From NCBI GenBank assembly GCA_009691525.1, contig SICG01000018.1, positions 1 to 42,375 on the forward strand: 42,375 bases of DNA, written 5' to 3'. Origin of the DNA: Candidatus Latescibacterota bacterium (lineage in GTDB: Bacteria > Latescibacterota > UBA2968 > UBA8231). The notes under the pieces were generated by a model that made no database searches, had not been told where the DNA came from, and saw nothing but the letters and a program-made list of their open reading frames with translations. Made by a program: the position numbers and the translations under genes. Shown here one piece after another: positions 15,180-26,827 of this stretch (position 1 is the first letter of the stretch; each line of letters opens with the position of its first letter).

Positions 15180-16817
15180 ATGATCCAGCCCCGCCACCTC
15201 ACCGGTATGCTCACCCTGCTCCTCCTCACCCTGGGGTCCTGGCACCCGGGCCGCAGCCTGGTCGCCGTGGACGCCGTCTCAGCGGCCACCAAACCGGGGC
15301 AGTCGGTGGTGGGCATCGTCCGTTCAGATTACGAGAAACTCAAGCAGCCCACCCCGCCGGATACCGAGCTGAGCGAGGCCCAGATCGAGGAGGTTACCCG
15401 CTGGGCCGTGGCCATGGGCGGCGGTCTGCAAAGCATCGTCGACGCCCGCGCCGAGTGGATCGCCATCAAGGTGAATATCGTCGAGCTGAAAAAACCCGGC
15501 TCCGGGGTGATCACCGATGTGCGGGTGGTCAAGGCGGTGGTGAAGCTGGCCCACGAGGCCGCCCCTGAGGCGCGCATCTCCATCGTCGAGGGCTCCGGCG
15601 AATGGATCGCCCCCGACGTGCCCGGCGCCGACACCACCGGCGCCCAGGTGGAGGACGGCTGGGCCGAGGCCGGGTACCGGGCTCTGCTCACCGACCCCGA
15701 ACTGCAGGGCATCCGCCTTGATCTCATCGATCTCAACATCGACGAGGCGGTGCTTACCACCGTGCCCGACAAGTGGCACGCCCGCGAGCAGTTCTGGGTG
15801 CCCCGGACCCTGCTCGATTGCGACGCGCTCATCGACGTGCCGGTGATGAAGATCACCCAAGATGTGGGTATGACCTGCGCCATGAAAAACTTTATCGGCA
15901 TCGCCCCTGGGCTCAAATACGGCTGGCCCAAGATGCGCGGCCGGCCGGGCGTGGGGCCGGGCATCCCCCATACTCCCCAGATCCTCGACGAAACCATCGT
16001 CGATCTCACCGCCCTGGCCAATCCAGTGTTTACCGTGGTCGACGCCATCGTCGCCATGGAGAAGGATAAGACCGACCGCCGCGGTGGCGTGCCGGTGCGC
16101 ATGAACACCGTCATCGCCGGTTCCGACATCGTCGCTGTCGACGCCACCTGCGCCCGCCTGATGGGCCTCAACCCCGACGATCTCGAATTCATCACCCTGG
16201 CCGCTCACCAAGGCATGGGCCGGATGGACGAGGACCAGATCACCGTCAACGGCCAGCCCGTGGCCCTGGTCGCCCGGCGTTTCGTGCGGCCCGCTTCGGG
16301 CGACGGGGCCTGGAGCGAGATGGGCCACTACGGGCAGGGCAACCGGACCTGGCTGCTCAAACGCCTAGCCGATGGCGAGACTGCTGATGCACAAGCCAAG
16401 CCGCATCCAGGCAAAGAGGGCTGGTCCGAGCCGGCCTACTTCTCCGACGACCGCATCGACCTAGCCAAGTTTTTCGACGGATTCAAAGAGGGCAGGGTGT
16501 CGGGGTTCGCCGAGTTCTACCTGCCCCAGAACACCCAAGCCGAGCTGTGGCTGGGTTCAGACGAGGACCTGGTGGTCTGGATCGACGGGCAGGAAGTCTA
16601 CCGCTACGCCGGCGCCCGCCGCCACCATCTGCCCAACGAGCGGGTGCCGGTGACCATCGAGGCCGGCAGCCATCAACTGCTGATCGAGATGGGGCAGATC
16701 GGAGGGCGCTGCGAGTTCAGCCTCAATATCTGCGAGAGCGAAAAGGACTCCCGCTACGAGGGCAATCGGGTGAAAGGGCTTAAATTCGGCGTCCTCGCTC
16801 AGAACAAGGGCAGCTGA
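15180..16817 (+). CDS. Exported DUF362 protein with a C-terminal beta-sandwich
   Basis: This 545-residue protein begins with a signal-like hydrophobic segment (LTGMLTLLLLTLGSWHPG). Residues ~40-390 match DUF362: 'VGIVRSD', 'WIAIKVNIV', 'CDALIDVPVMKITQDVGMTCAMKNFIGIAPG', 'VFTVVDAIVAMEKD', 'VIAGSDIVAVDATCARLMG'. DUF362 is a widespread family of unproven function, often iron-sulfur-linked, but no ferredoxin cysteine cluster is visible here. The final ~130 residues form a separate domain like PA14 or carbohydrate-binding sandwiches: 'AELWLGSDEDLVVWIDGQEVYRY', 'VTIEAGSHQLLIEMGQIGG'. AGGAG at 15170-15174 supports ATG 15180. It stands alone and converges with the glycosidase gene. Confidence 0.8.
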   Translation: MIQPRHLTGMLTLLLLTLGSWHPGRSLVAVDAVSAATKPGQSVVGIVRSDYEKLKQPTPPDTELSEAQIEEVTRWAVAMGGGLQSIVDARAEWIAIKVNIVELKKPGSGVITDVRVVKAVVKLAHEAAPEARISIVEGSGEWIAPDVPGADTTGAQVEDGWAEAGYRALLTDPELQGIRLDLIDLNIDEAVLTTVPDKWHAREQFWVPRTLLDCDALIDVPVMKITQDVGMTCAMKNFIGIAPGLKYGWPKMRGRPGVGPGIPHTPQILDETIVDLTALANPVFTVVDAIVAMEKDKTDRRGGVPVRMNTVIAGSDIVAVDATCARLMGLNPDDLEFITLAAHQGMGRMDEDQITVNGQPVALVARRFVRPASGDGAWSEMGHYGQGNRTWLLKRLADGETADAQAKPHPGKEGWSEPAYFSDDRIDLAKFFDGFKEGRVSGFAEFYLPQNTQAELWLGSDEDLVVWIDGQEVYRYAGARRHHLPNERVPVTIEAGSHQLLIEMGQIGGRCEFSLNICESEKDSRYEGNRVKGLKFGVLAQNKGS

Positions 16818-16869
16818 GGTCGTACAAGACGACGAGCTTCTCTCCCTGGAGCGGGTCGCTCTCCGACGC

Positions 16870-19068
16870 CTACGCCAACCAGTGCTCTTCGAGCGTTTGG
16901 CGCGACCCCGTGTAGTAGAGCGCCGAAGAAGCTAGCGGCAATTCGACCGCAAAGGAGTTCGTATCGCGAGCCAACTCCCGGTCGTGATACAAATCGTACA
17001 CCACCTCGGCCCGCTCCGGCAGCGCCAAGGTGCGCCCCCCACCAGCCACCGTGTGGATGCCCAGCAACTGTCGCGTGGCGTGCAACACATCTCCCGCCTC
17101 GCTGTACAGATGCACCCCCGCATGGCGGGCGATGCCGCGCAGCACCGGGGCCGGGATATTGGGCGCGGCGATGTACACCGAACACCAATCCCCGAACTCC
17201 TTCACCCCCATGCCCGGCTTGCAGCGCCCCAGCGAATAGGTCACCTGTCCAAGACAAGTGGCCTCAGGATCTTCGAGATGGAAGAGCGGCCCCAGGGCCG
17301 TGTGGGTGCCCCAGAACAGATCTTGCGGCACCTGCCGGGTGATGGCATGGGAGAAGTCGGTGACATGCATCTGGACCCCCCAGGCGCTGTCCCCCTTGCC
17401 AAAGCGAAAGCCGGTCAGCTCGGTCATGTGTTCCAGCCCCGGCGCCTCCCCCAGGTACCCCGCCCCGTAAATCCACAGCGCCGTGCGCCCCTCGCGCCGC
17501 ACCACTCTGGCAATGGCCTCGCGGCGCTGTCGGTCCACCTTCCAGGCATTCAGGAAGATATAGAGCTTGTAGGGCGACAACCGGCCCTCGGTCAAATCCT
17601 GCAAGAGATACACGTCGTGCGGAGCGCCGAAGCGGGCCAGACCCTGCACCCGCTGGTAGAAGATGCCCGGCAGGTTGAAGCTGTTGCGCAGGGTCTCGTG
17701 CATAAAACTCTCGTCGTCGACCAGCACCGCCACCTCGGCCTGGGGCTCGCGCTCCAAATGGAGCGAGAACTCGCCCAGGCGCTGGAAACGCCGCAGCCAG
17801 GGATTGAAGGGGCTGGGCTCGATGGCCGGGTGGCTCAGGTAGGTGCCGGCCGGATGATCGGCGAACCACCAGATAGCCATGGCATGGGTAAGGGCGTAGT
17901 CCATGCAGCGCTGGTGGATGGCCACCCCATGTCCAAAGGCGTAGTTGCGCCCATCGGGGTCCATGAGGTTGTGGAGGCGCGAGTCCTCCTCATAGATGTA
18001 GAGCTTGCCGTGTAAGCGCACCGACTCACTGGGCGGCATGGCCAGGCCGTCGCCACCCAATCCCCTAAAGGCGTACCCGTACGGACTGACGATGAAATCG
18101 ACCTCCGGGGCTTCCAGCACCCGGCGCAGCCCCAGGTGGCCGCTGCGCTGGATGGTCGAATAGCCCCCGTCGATGGGCGCACCAAAGTAACAGTCGTTCC
18201 AGGCCTGGTCCATCAGGTAGCCAAAAAAAGCCCCGGCCAAGGCCCGGCCCCCAGTGAGGGTTTTCACCGTACGGCAAAAGCCGATCAGCCGCTCGGCGGT
18301 CAGTTCGGCCAGGGCCCGGTAGTAGTCGATGACCGGCCTTTCCCTGGCAGCGTCGCGGAAAAATAAATGGGTAGTGGCGTGCTGGGCGGCGAAGCTGGGC
18401 ACCTCGGCATTGGCGAAACTCGCGCCCGAATCGCTCCAGGCCGCCCGCAACGCCCCCTCCTCCTCGCCGTACTCGCCCCGCAACCAGGCGCGAAAATAGC
18501 GGCGCATCGGCTCGCTATAGTCGCCGGTGAGCACACTCATCGAGGTAGTGTTCTTGACCCATTCGCCGCAGATGCCGGGGCACAACTGATAAGCGACGAC
18601 CCGGTCCTCCAGGCCCCACTGCCGCAGGTGGGTCACGTAGCCCTGCAGCAACTCCTCCACCTGGCCCCGCCACACCTCCGAAGCATAAGACATATTGAGC
18701 CGCCGGCCCTCTGAGTCGATCTCGCATTCTTCCGGGTACAGCTCGTTCCACCAGGGAGCGGTTTCGAGATAGATGCGCAAGTGGAAGAGCGCTTGTGGGT
18801 CAGCGCGCAGGATGCCGCGCAGGTAGGGCTCTAAGGGGGAGAAATCAAAATGGCCCGGATGGCCCGGCCGCGGCCCGCACCACTCGCCTCCCAAACCCAG
18901 GGCGCAGAGATGCACCCCGGCCTCACCAAAGGCGCGGATCGCCCCTTCGTTTGGCAGCGTGCCGTCGGGTGCCATCGGGGCCGACAGCCACTGCATGCTG
19001 GCAAAGGTGGGCACCCCGTCGAGGAAGAGGGTCGGCGCGCCCCGGTGCTGTCTGACCTCGGCCTTCAC
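16870..19068 (-). CDS. Beta-galactosidase-like glycoside hydrolase (GH-A clan type)
   Basis: This 732-residue protein starts with GTG 19068, two bases after the PhyH stop. The frame is open far upstream, but only as the shadow of that gene, so the coupled GTG is preferred. The N-terminal TIM barrel contains 'FASMQWLSAPM', 'CALGLGGEWCG', 'LRIYLETAPWW', 'YQLCPGICGEWV' (candidate acid/base Glu) and 'GKLYIYEEDSRLH' (candidate nucleophile Glu). A middle flavodoxin-like domain resembles the GH42 trimerisation domain ('VAVLVDDESFMHETLR', 'YKLYIFLNAW', 'TALWIYGAGYL'), and a small beta domain closes it. No signal peptide is seen. I infer a glycosidase on galactose-like sugars; GH42 proper is not certain. 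Confidence 0.7.
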   Translation of the reverse strand: MKAEVRQHRGAPTLFLDGVPTFASMQWLSAPMAPDGTLPNEGAIRAFGEAGVHLCALGLGGEWCGPRPGHPGHFDFSPLEPYLRGILRADPQALFHLRIYLETAPWWNELYPEECEIDSEGRRLNMSYASEVWRGQVEELLQGYVTHLRQWGLEDRVVAYQLCPGICGEWVKNTTSMSVLTGDYSEPMRRYFRAWLRGEYGEEEGALRAAWSDSGASFANAEVPSFAAQHATTHLFFRDAARERPVIDYYRALAELTAERLIGFCRTVKTLTGGRALAGAFFGYLMDQAWNDCYFGAPIDGGYSTIQRSGHLGLRRVLEAPEVDFIVSPYGYAFRGLGGDGLAMPPSESVRLHGKLYIYEEDSRLHNLMDPDGRNYAFGHGVAIHQRCMDYALTHAMAIWWFADHPAGTYLSHPAIEPSPFNPWLRRFQRLGEFSLHLEREPQAEVAVLVDDESFMHETLRNSFNLPGIFYQRVQGLARFGAPHDVYLLQDLTEGRLSPYKLYIFLNAWKVDRQRREAIARVVRREGRTALWIYGAGYLGEAPGLEHMTELTGFRFGKGDSAWGVQMHVTDFSHAITRQVPQDLFWGTHTALGPLFHLEDPEATCLGQVTYSLGRCKPGMGVKEFGDWCSVYIAAPNIPAPVLRGIARHAGVHLYSEAGDVLHATRQLLGIHTVAGGGRTLALPERAEVVYDLYHDRELARDTNSFAVELPLASSALYYTGSRQTLEEHWLA

Positions 19069-19070
19069 GG

Positions 19071-19913
19071 CTAGGACTTGCGGTTGGGGGTGCGCTCCAG
19101 CAGTTGCAGGGGCTGGACGATCTTGCGCCGCTCGGGGGTGAGCCGGGCCAGCAGTTCGGGGGAAGGCTGGTACCCGAGGCGGAAGTTGCCCCAGGAAGGG
19201 CCGTAGCGGTAGACCACCACCCGCCGCTCGCCTTCGTTGCGGCGCCGGGCCGAGCCGTGTGAGATGCCGTCGACAAAGATCACCGAGTCGCCGGCCTTGA
19301 GGTGGACTTCCACGGCCCCGGCTGCCCCCTCCACCGTGGCCCCTTCGGGCTTCATGCGGTGGGCAGCCAGGTGGGGGTGGGGAAAGTTGGCCTTGTGGCT
19401 GCCGGGGATGAGCATGGTGCCCCCATCGCCGGACCCCACGTCGGTGAGCGCGGTGAGCACGTTCACCTGGCCGCACATGAAGCGGCCATTGTGGTAGCGG
19501 AACTGGTTGCGCATGATGGGCGGGGTGCCGCCCGAATGCAGGCCGATGGCTTCGCCGGGGCCGCGAAAATTGGCGAAGTTCTCGTCGATGAAGAGCGGGC
19601 CGTGGTGGTAGTCGAAGGTGCCGGCCCCGCCGACAAAATATTTAACCTTCTCGATCCAGGAGGGATGGTCGATGAGCCGCTCAAAGGGCTCGCCCGCCTC
19701 GTAGGCCTGCTGGTAATTGAGCCCGTCCTTGGTGCCGTAGGTGTGGGCGTGTACGTAGCCGTACCACTCGCCCGGCGCCAGCCGGGGGATGGCGTCGAGG
19801 CAGGTGTTGAGGTCGGCGACTTCGCCAGCGCTGAGCGCCTGCGGCAGGACGACAAAACCCTGCAGGTCGAAGAGGTAGGTTTCCAGGTCAGTGGGAGCGG
19901 GTGTGGACAACAT
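19071..19913 (-). CDS. Phytanoyl-CoA dioxygenase (PhyH)-family Fe(II) enzyme with HxG motif
   Basis: This 280-residue jelly-roll enzyme is of the 2-oxoglutarate/Fe(II) PhyH family. The fold is marked by 'GFVVLPQALSAGEVADLN' near residue 19, 'TALTDVGSGDGGTMLIPGSHKANF' (154-177) and the distal 'ISHGSARRRNEGERRVVVYRY' (217-237), giving His219 and an arginine for the cosubstrate. The proximal motif, normally HxD, reads His126-Ser-Gly, so the carboxylate ligand is missing, as in some iron halogenases of the same fold. Bacterial PhyH homologues with HGG-like motifs exist, so this may be a subfamily trait. It lies 45 bases after ctaB and 2 bases before the glycosidase, with which it probably works. 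The substrate is unknown. Confidence 0.82.
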   Translation of the reverse strand: MLSTPAPTDLETYLFDLQGFVVLPQALSAGEVADLNTCLDAIPRLAPGEWYGYVHAHTYGTKDGLNYQQAYEAGEPFERLIDHPSWIEKVKYFVGGAGTFDYHHGPLFIDENFANFRGPGEAIGLHSGGTPPIMRNQFRYHNGRFMCGQVNVLTALTDVGSGDGGTMLIPGSHKANFPHPHLAAHRMKPEGATVEGAAGAVEVHLKAGDSVIFVDGISHGSARRRNEGERRVVVYRYGPSWGNFRLGYQPSPELLARLTPERRKIVQPLQLLERTPNRKS

Positions 19914-19958
19914 CCCCTCGCTTTGAGTTGACTGACAAAGGTGGAGGAACGCGAGCGC

Positions 19959-22974
<3,016 letters not shown>

Positions 22975-22979
22975 CTGAA

Positions 22980-23906
22980 TCAGCTATACCCGAATTCCTC
23001 CAGGTCATCCTCCCGGTCCCGCCAGTCAGCCCGCACCTTCACCCACAACTCCAGAAACACCGGCTGTTCGAGAAATTCCTCCAACTGTTTGCGGGCTTCC
23101 TGGCCGATGCTGCGCAGCCGGCTTCCCCCCTTGCCGATGAGGATGCCCTTCTGGCTGTCGCGCTCCACGTAGATGGTGGCGGCGATATAGGTCTTGGGCA
23201 GGCGCTCGGCGAACTCCTCGATCACCACGTTGATGGCGTAGGGCAATTCGTCGCTGAGCTGGTTGAAGGCGGCCTCGCGGATGAACTCGGCGGCGAAGAA
23301 ACGCTCCGGCTGCTCGGCCACCATGTCTTCTGGGTAGAGAAACGGGCCGAGGGGCAGAAAGGCGGTCAGACGCTCCAGCAGGGCTTCGAGGTTGTCGCCC
23401 CGCAGCGCCGAGATCGGCAGCAACTCTTCCAGGCCCAACTCCCGCTGCAGGGCGGGGCCCAGATCCCTCAGGGCGTGAGGGGCGAGCAGGTCCACCTTGT
23501 TGAGCACTGCCACCAACGGTTTCCGGTTGTGGGCCACAAAGGCCTGCACCAACTCGCGCCGGTCATAGGGGCTGGTGCCGTCCAGGAGCAGCAACACCGC
23601 ATCGGCCTCGCGCACCGCGATCTCGATCTGGCGGGACATGAGCTGGTGCAGCCGGTACTGCGGCTCGAGCAGGCCGGGGGTATCGAGGAAGATTATCTGG
23701 ACGCCCGGACGGCTCAGGATACCGAGCACCCGCCCCCGGGTGGTCTGCGGCTTGGCAGTGACGATGGACAGGCGCTGTCCCAGGCAGCTGTTAAACAAGG
23801 TCGACTTCCCGGCGTTGGGTCGGCCGATCAGGGCTATGTACCCGCAGCGGGTGGCAGGATCAGAAGCAGAAACCGGCGGAGAAGCGGTAGGTGGGGTCGA
23901 GTCCAT
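22980..23906 (-). CDS. era: GTPase Era
   Basis: Era is an essential GTPase that binds the 3' end of 16S rRNA and helps assemble the 30S subunit. The 308 residues show G1 'GRPNAGKS' (28-35), G2 region 'QTTRGRVLG', G3 'DTPG', G4 'NKVD' and G5 'SAL', followed by the C-terminal KH domain with 'ILIGKGGSRLRSIGQEARKQLE'. The start ATG 23906 lies inside the end of the preceding porin-like gene, a 47-base overlap, so about 22 residues of N-terminal extension precede the first strand. No later start codon was seen before that strand. It is last in the lexA-gckA-porin-era run. Confidence 0.95.
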   Translation of the reverse strand: MDSTPPTASPPVSASDPATRCGYIALIGRPNAGKSTLFNSCLGQRLSIVTAKPQTTRGRVLGILSRPGVQIIFLDTPGLLEPQYRLHQLMSRQIEIAVREADAVLLLLDGTSPYDRRELVQAFVAHNRKPLVAVLNKVDLLAPHALRDLGPALQRELGLEELLPISALRGDNLEALLERLTAFLPLGPFLYPEDMVAEQPERFFAAEFIREAAFNQLSDELPYAINVVIEEFAERLPKTYIAATIYVERDSQKGILIGKGGSRLRSIGQEARKQLEEFLEQPVFLELWVKVRADWRDREDDLEEFGYS

Positions 23907-24792
23907 CGTGCTCCAGGTAGGCCACGTCCAGGGTCAGGCGCCGGTGGGGTTGTAATCCCAGGCCAAAGGCTTTGCGCTCTTCCTCCAGGCCCGCCCGCAG
24001 GGCGATGTTTTTGTACCAATATTCGAAGCCGGCGTTCAACGGAGCGGCGCCCGACTCATCTTCGGCCGCGCCGCCGCCGCGCCCGGCCAGAACCGCCGTG
24101 GCCCGGCCCCCGGCCAGGGGCCGCGTCCAGGCCATGCCCAGCTGCAGCGAGGGCCGGATGTGGTCGGTGGTCTGGGTGTTCCAGAAGAGGGGCGTGGTGG
24201 TCAGATCGCGCAGATTGGCCGCCAGGGCCAGGCCCCAGCCCAAACGCAGGCGCAGCCCCGCATCGAGGCCAAAGCCGTAGGCGTGATAACTGCTCACGCT
24301 GCTGTAGAGCAGTTTGAGACTGGCGCCCAGTTCGACTCGGCGGTGGACGCGGCGCCCCCCTGATAGGTACAGGGCGTAGTCGGAACTGGTCTCTGCCGAA
24401 AGCAGCACTGGACGGTTGTCCGGACCAATGGGCACCGAGGGGTCCTGCAAGGTAGTGAAGGGGATATTGGGCACGCCCACCCGCAACAAACTGAAAGCCA
24501 GATTGCCCAGGCGGGTGCGCGGCAGGGCCAGGGCGACGAAGTCCCCGTCCACAAGGCCAAAGCGCTGGTCGTGGGTGAGGTGGATCTGGCGCCCGTCCAG
24601 CGCGGCCAGGCCTGCCGGATTCCAATACCCGGCCGTGGCCCCCTCGGCCAGGGCCACGTACGCACTGCCCAGGGCCAGGGCCCGCGCATCGGCACCCAGC
24701 GCCAGTCGCTCCCCGGCATACGCCGAAGCCGCGTCGGCGGGATCGGCCAGGGCAAAGAGGCCGAGACAGGAAAGAAGCAGGAGAGTTTTCAT
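23860..24792 (-). CDS. PorV/PorQ-like outer-membrane beta-barrel protein
   Basis: This 310-residue protein has a signal peptide (MKTLLLLSCLGLFALADPADA) and then the family opening 'ADARALALGSAYVALAEGATAGYWNPAGLAAL', seen in PorV/PorQ and UPF0164-type outer-membrane proteins. Alternating amphipathic strands and a terminal 'YRFSAGFCF' ending in Phe suggest a FadL-like barrel. PorV acts in type IX secretion in Bacteroidota; no T9SS gene is present here, so that role is not claimed. It has its own promoter overlapping the gckA stop, with only 10 bases between the -10 box and its ATG. It overlaps era by 47 bases. Confidence 0.8.
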   Translation of the reverse strand: MKTLLLLSCLGLFALADPADAASAYAGERLALGADARALALGSAYVALAEGATAGYWNPAGLAALDGRQIHLTHDQRFGLVDGDFVALALPRTRLGNLAFSLLRVGVPNIPFTTLQDPSVPIGPDNRPVLLSAETSSDYALYLSGGRRVHRRVELGASLKLLYSSVSSYHAYGFGLDAGLRLRLGWGLALAANLRDLTTTPLFWNTQTTDHIRPSLQLGMAWTRPLAGGRATAVLAGRGGGAAEDESGAAPLNAGFEYWYKNIALRAGLEEERKAFGLGLQPHRRLTLDVAYLEHDGLDPTYRFSAGFCF

Positions 24793-24802
24793 CGGGTGTT
24801 CA

Positions 24803-24832
24803 ATTTTAACAGAAGAAGCCGAGGGGTGTCAA
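24803..24832 (-). promoter_or_regulatory. Internal promoter before the porin-like gene
   Basis: On the minus strand TTGACA (24832-24827) overlaps the gckA stop codon. After an 18-base spacer comes TAAAAT (24808-24803). The ATG at 24792 is 10 bases beyond, so a transcript starting 6-8 bases after -10 would carry a leader of only a few bases with no ribosome-binding site. Confidence 0.55.
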
Positions 24833-26163
24833 GAGATCAGCAGCAGGCGCAGGTCCATAACATTGGTACCGGTGGGGCCGGTGATCAACAGATCGTCCAG
24901 CGCTGCGAAGAAGGGATAGGCGTCGTTTTCCCGCAGGCTGGCCGCCGCCGAAAGCCCCAACTGGCGGGCCCGCTGCACCGTACTGCCGTCGGCCAGGGCG
25001 CCGGCGGCGTCGGTGGGGCCATCAGTGCCGTCGGTGCCCCCGCTCAGGCAGGTAACCCGCTCCCATCCGTCGAGTTGCAGGGCTGCGGCCAGGGCGAATT
25101 CCTGGTTGCGCCCGCCCTTGCCCTTGCCGCGCAGGGTGACCGTAGTCTCACCCCCGCTGATGATACAGGCCGGCGGCGCCTGGGGCCGGCCAGTGGCGCA
25201 GACCTCCTGGGCGATGGCCGCGTGCATGGCGGCCACCTCGCGGGTCTCGCCGGCGATGCGGGAGGATAGCACCAGGGTCTGGTAACCCAGGGCCCGGGCC
25301 GCCTCCTCGGCTGCCTCGATGGCCAGCACATTGCTACCCACCACCTCGGTGCGGGTGCGGGCAAAACAGGGGTCCCCCGCCTTGGGGGTTTCGGGCAGCG
25401 CTCCGGCGGCACCGGCCCCCAGGTGGCGAAGAACAGGGGCCGGCAACTGGGCGGTTAGCTGGTAGCGCTCGACCAGGGCCAGGCACTGGGCAAAGGTGGT
25501 AGTGTCGGGATGGGTGGGGCCCGAGGCAATGGTGTCGAGGCGGTCGCCAATCACGTCGGAGATCAGCAGTGAAACCACCCGGGCCGGATTGGCCTGCCTG
25601 ACCAGCTGCCCACCTTTGACCTTGGAGAGATGTTTGCGGAAGGCATTGATCTCCTCGATGGGCGCCCCGCAGGCCAAGAGCGCCTGGGTGGTAGCTTGCT
25701 TGTCGGCCAGGGTGAGCCCGGTGGCCGGGGCCGGCATCAGCGCCGAGCCGCCGCCCGAGAACAGGCACAACACCAGATCGTCGGAACCCAGGCCCTCCAG
25801 CAGGCCCAGCATGCGCTCGGTGCCCTCGACACCGGCCTGGTCCGGGAGAGGATGGCCGCACTCGGTGGTGGTGATGCGGGAAAGGGGGAGGGTGTGGCCG
25901 TACTTGGTGTTGATGGCCCCCCCGCTGAGGCGCTCGCCCAGGATCTCTTCGGCGGCAGCGGCCATGGCCGGGGTGGCTTTGCCCGCGCCGAGGACCACCA
26001 GGCGGGCGTGGTCTTTGAGCGGATAGGGCTGCCCGAGAATGGACAGCTGCCCGCCCTCTACTGCCAGGGCGCGGCGCACAGCGCGTCCCGGGTCAGCGGC
26101 CTGGAGGGCGGCGCGGAAGATCTGGAGGGCGTGGGTGCGCCGCTGCCGGGAATCGGGGGCCAT
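24829..26163 (-). CDS. gckA: Glycerate 2-kinase (MOFRL family)
   Basis: This 444-residue protein is of the type-2 glycerate kinase family, which phosphorylates D-glycerate to 2-phosphoglycerate. The N-terminal domain contains 'VVLGAGKATPAMAAAAEEILG', 'GHPLPDQAGVEGTERMLGLL' and 'LVLCLFSGGGSALMPAPATGLTLADK', the glycine-rich nucleotide site. 'NAFRKHLSKVKGGQL' and 'SDVIGDRLDTIASGPTHPD' follow. The C-terminal MOFRL domain includes 'ISGGETTVTLRGKGKGGRNQEFALAAAL' and 'SGGTDGTDGPTDAAGA'. It begins 5 bases after the lexA stop and so probably shares the lexA promoter. The product feeds lower glycolysis and so PEP, linking to the PPDK in this window. The link to lexA may be only positional. Confidence 0.93.
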   Translation of the reverse strand: MAPDSRQRRTHALQIFRAALQAADPGRAVRRALAVEGGQLSILGQPYPLKDHARLVVLGAGKATPAMAAAAEEILGERLSGGAINTKYGHTLPLSRITTTECGHPLPDQAGVEGTERMLGLLEGLGSDDLVLCLFSGGGSALMPAPATGLTLADKQATTQALLACGAPIEEINAFRKHLSKVKGGQLVRQANPARVVSLLISDVIGDRLDTIASGPTHPDTTTFAQCLALVERYQLTAQLPAPVLRHLGAGAAGALPETPKAGDPCFARTRTEVVGSNVLAIEAAEEAARALGYQTLVLSSRIAGETREVAAMHAAIAQEVCATGRPQAPPACIISGGETTVTLRGKGKGGRNQEFALAAALQLDGWERVTCLSGGTDGTDGPTDAAGALADGSTVQRARQLGLSAAASLRENDAYPFFAALDDLLITGPTGTNVMDLRLLLIS

Positions 26164-26168
26164 GCGGC

Positions 26169-26798
26169 TCAGAAGCGCCGCATCAGGCCCACCACCTTGC
26201 CGGCGATGCGGAAATTGACAGCCTCGGGAGAGACCACAATCGGAGCGAAGGCCTCGTTTTCGGGCAGGAGTCGCACCCCTTCAGGAGAAGGGTGATAGCG
26301 TTTCACCGTGGCTTCTTCGTCGAGCAGGGCCACCACGATATCGCCGCGCTCGGCCTGCTCCTGATGCCTGGCCAGGACGATGTCGCCGTTGAGGATGCCG
26401 GCGTTCTTCATACTGTCCCCGTGGACCCGCAGGGCGAAGAGTTCGCCCGAGGCGGGCAGCAGGGATTTGTCGACCTGGAGCATGCTCTCGATGTTCTGGG
26501 TGGCCAGGATGGGCTGGCCCGCCGCCACCCGCCCGATGAGCGGCACCTCGCGGATGTCGGCAGAAAGGGGCGTCTGTTCGAGAAAGTCGGCCAGCTCGAT
26601 GCCCCGGGAGAGCCGGGCGTGCCGGCGTATGTGCCCCTTTTTTTCTAGGGCCGCCAGGGTGGTGCGCACCCCGTTGGTGGAGTTGATCTGGAACACCTCC
26701 ATGATCTCCCGGATGGTGGGAGGTGCCCCCCGGGTGCGGATGGTCTGGGCGATGAAGTCGTAGATGCTTTGCTGGCGGGTCGTCAATTTTTTGCGCAT
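26169..26798 (-). CDS. lexA: SOS repressor LexA
   Basis: LexA represses DNA-damage genes and cuts itself when RecA filaments form. The 209 residues have an N-terminal winged helix (LTTRQQSIYDFI ... GAPPTIREIMEVFQINSTNGVRTTLAALEKKG) and a C-terminal peptidase domain. Its cleavage site is Ala93-Gly94 (GRVAAGQP), with catalytic Ser129 (HGDSM) and Lys166 (EATVKRY). ATG 26798 is preferred over 26810 because GGAG lies 6 bases before it. The recognition helix 'STNGVRTTLAAL' differs from that of Escherichia coli, so a different operator is expected. A palindrome between the -10 box and the start codon is the candidate. gckA follows in 5 bases. Confidence 0.95.
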   Translation of the reverse strand: MRKKLTTRQQSIYDFIAQTIRTRGAPPTIREIMEVFQINSTNGVRTTLAALEKKGHIRRHARLSRGIELADFLEQTPLSADIREVPLIGRVAAGQPILATQNIESMLQVDKSLLPASGELFALRVHGDSMKNAGILNGDIVLARHQEQAERGDIVVALLDEEATVKRYHPSPEGVRLLPENEAFAPIVVSPEAVNFRIAGKVVGLMRRF

Positions 26799-26827
26799 GT
26801 CCTGCTCCAATCATTTTCCGGGGAAAA

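Noticed and set aside
16849..16861. Small hairpin GAGCG-GGT-CGCTC between convergent DUF362 and glycosidase genes
   Set aside because: It has only five pairs and no T-run on either strand, too weak to call a terminator.
23860..23906. 47-base overlap of the porin-like gene and era as a possible annotation error
   Set aside because: Both frames end or begin in family-consistent sequence and no later era start codon precedes the G1 strand, so the overlap is accepted.
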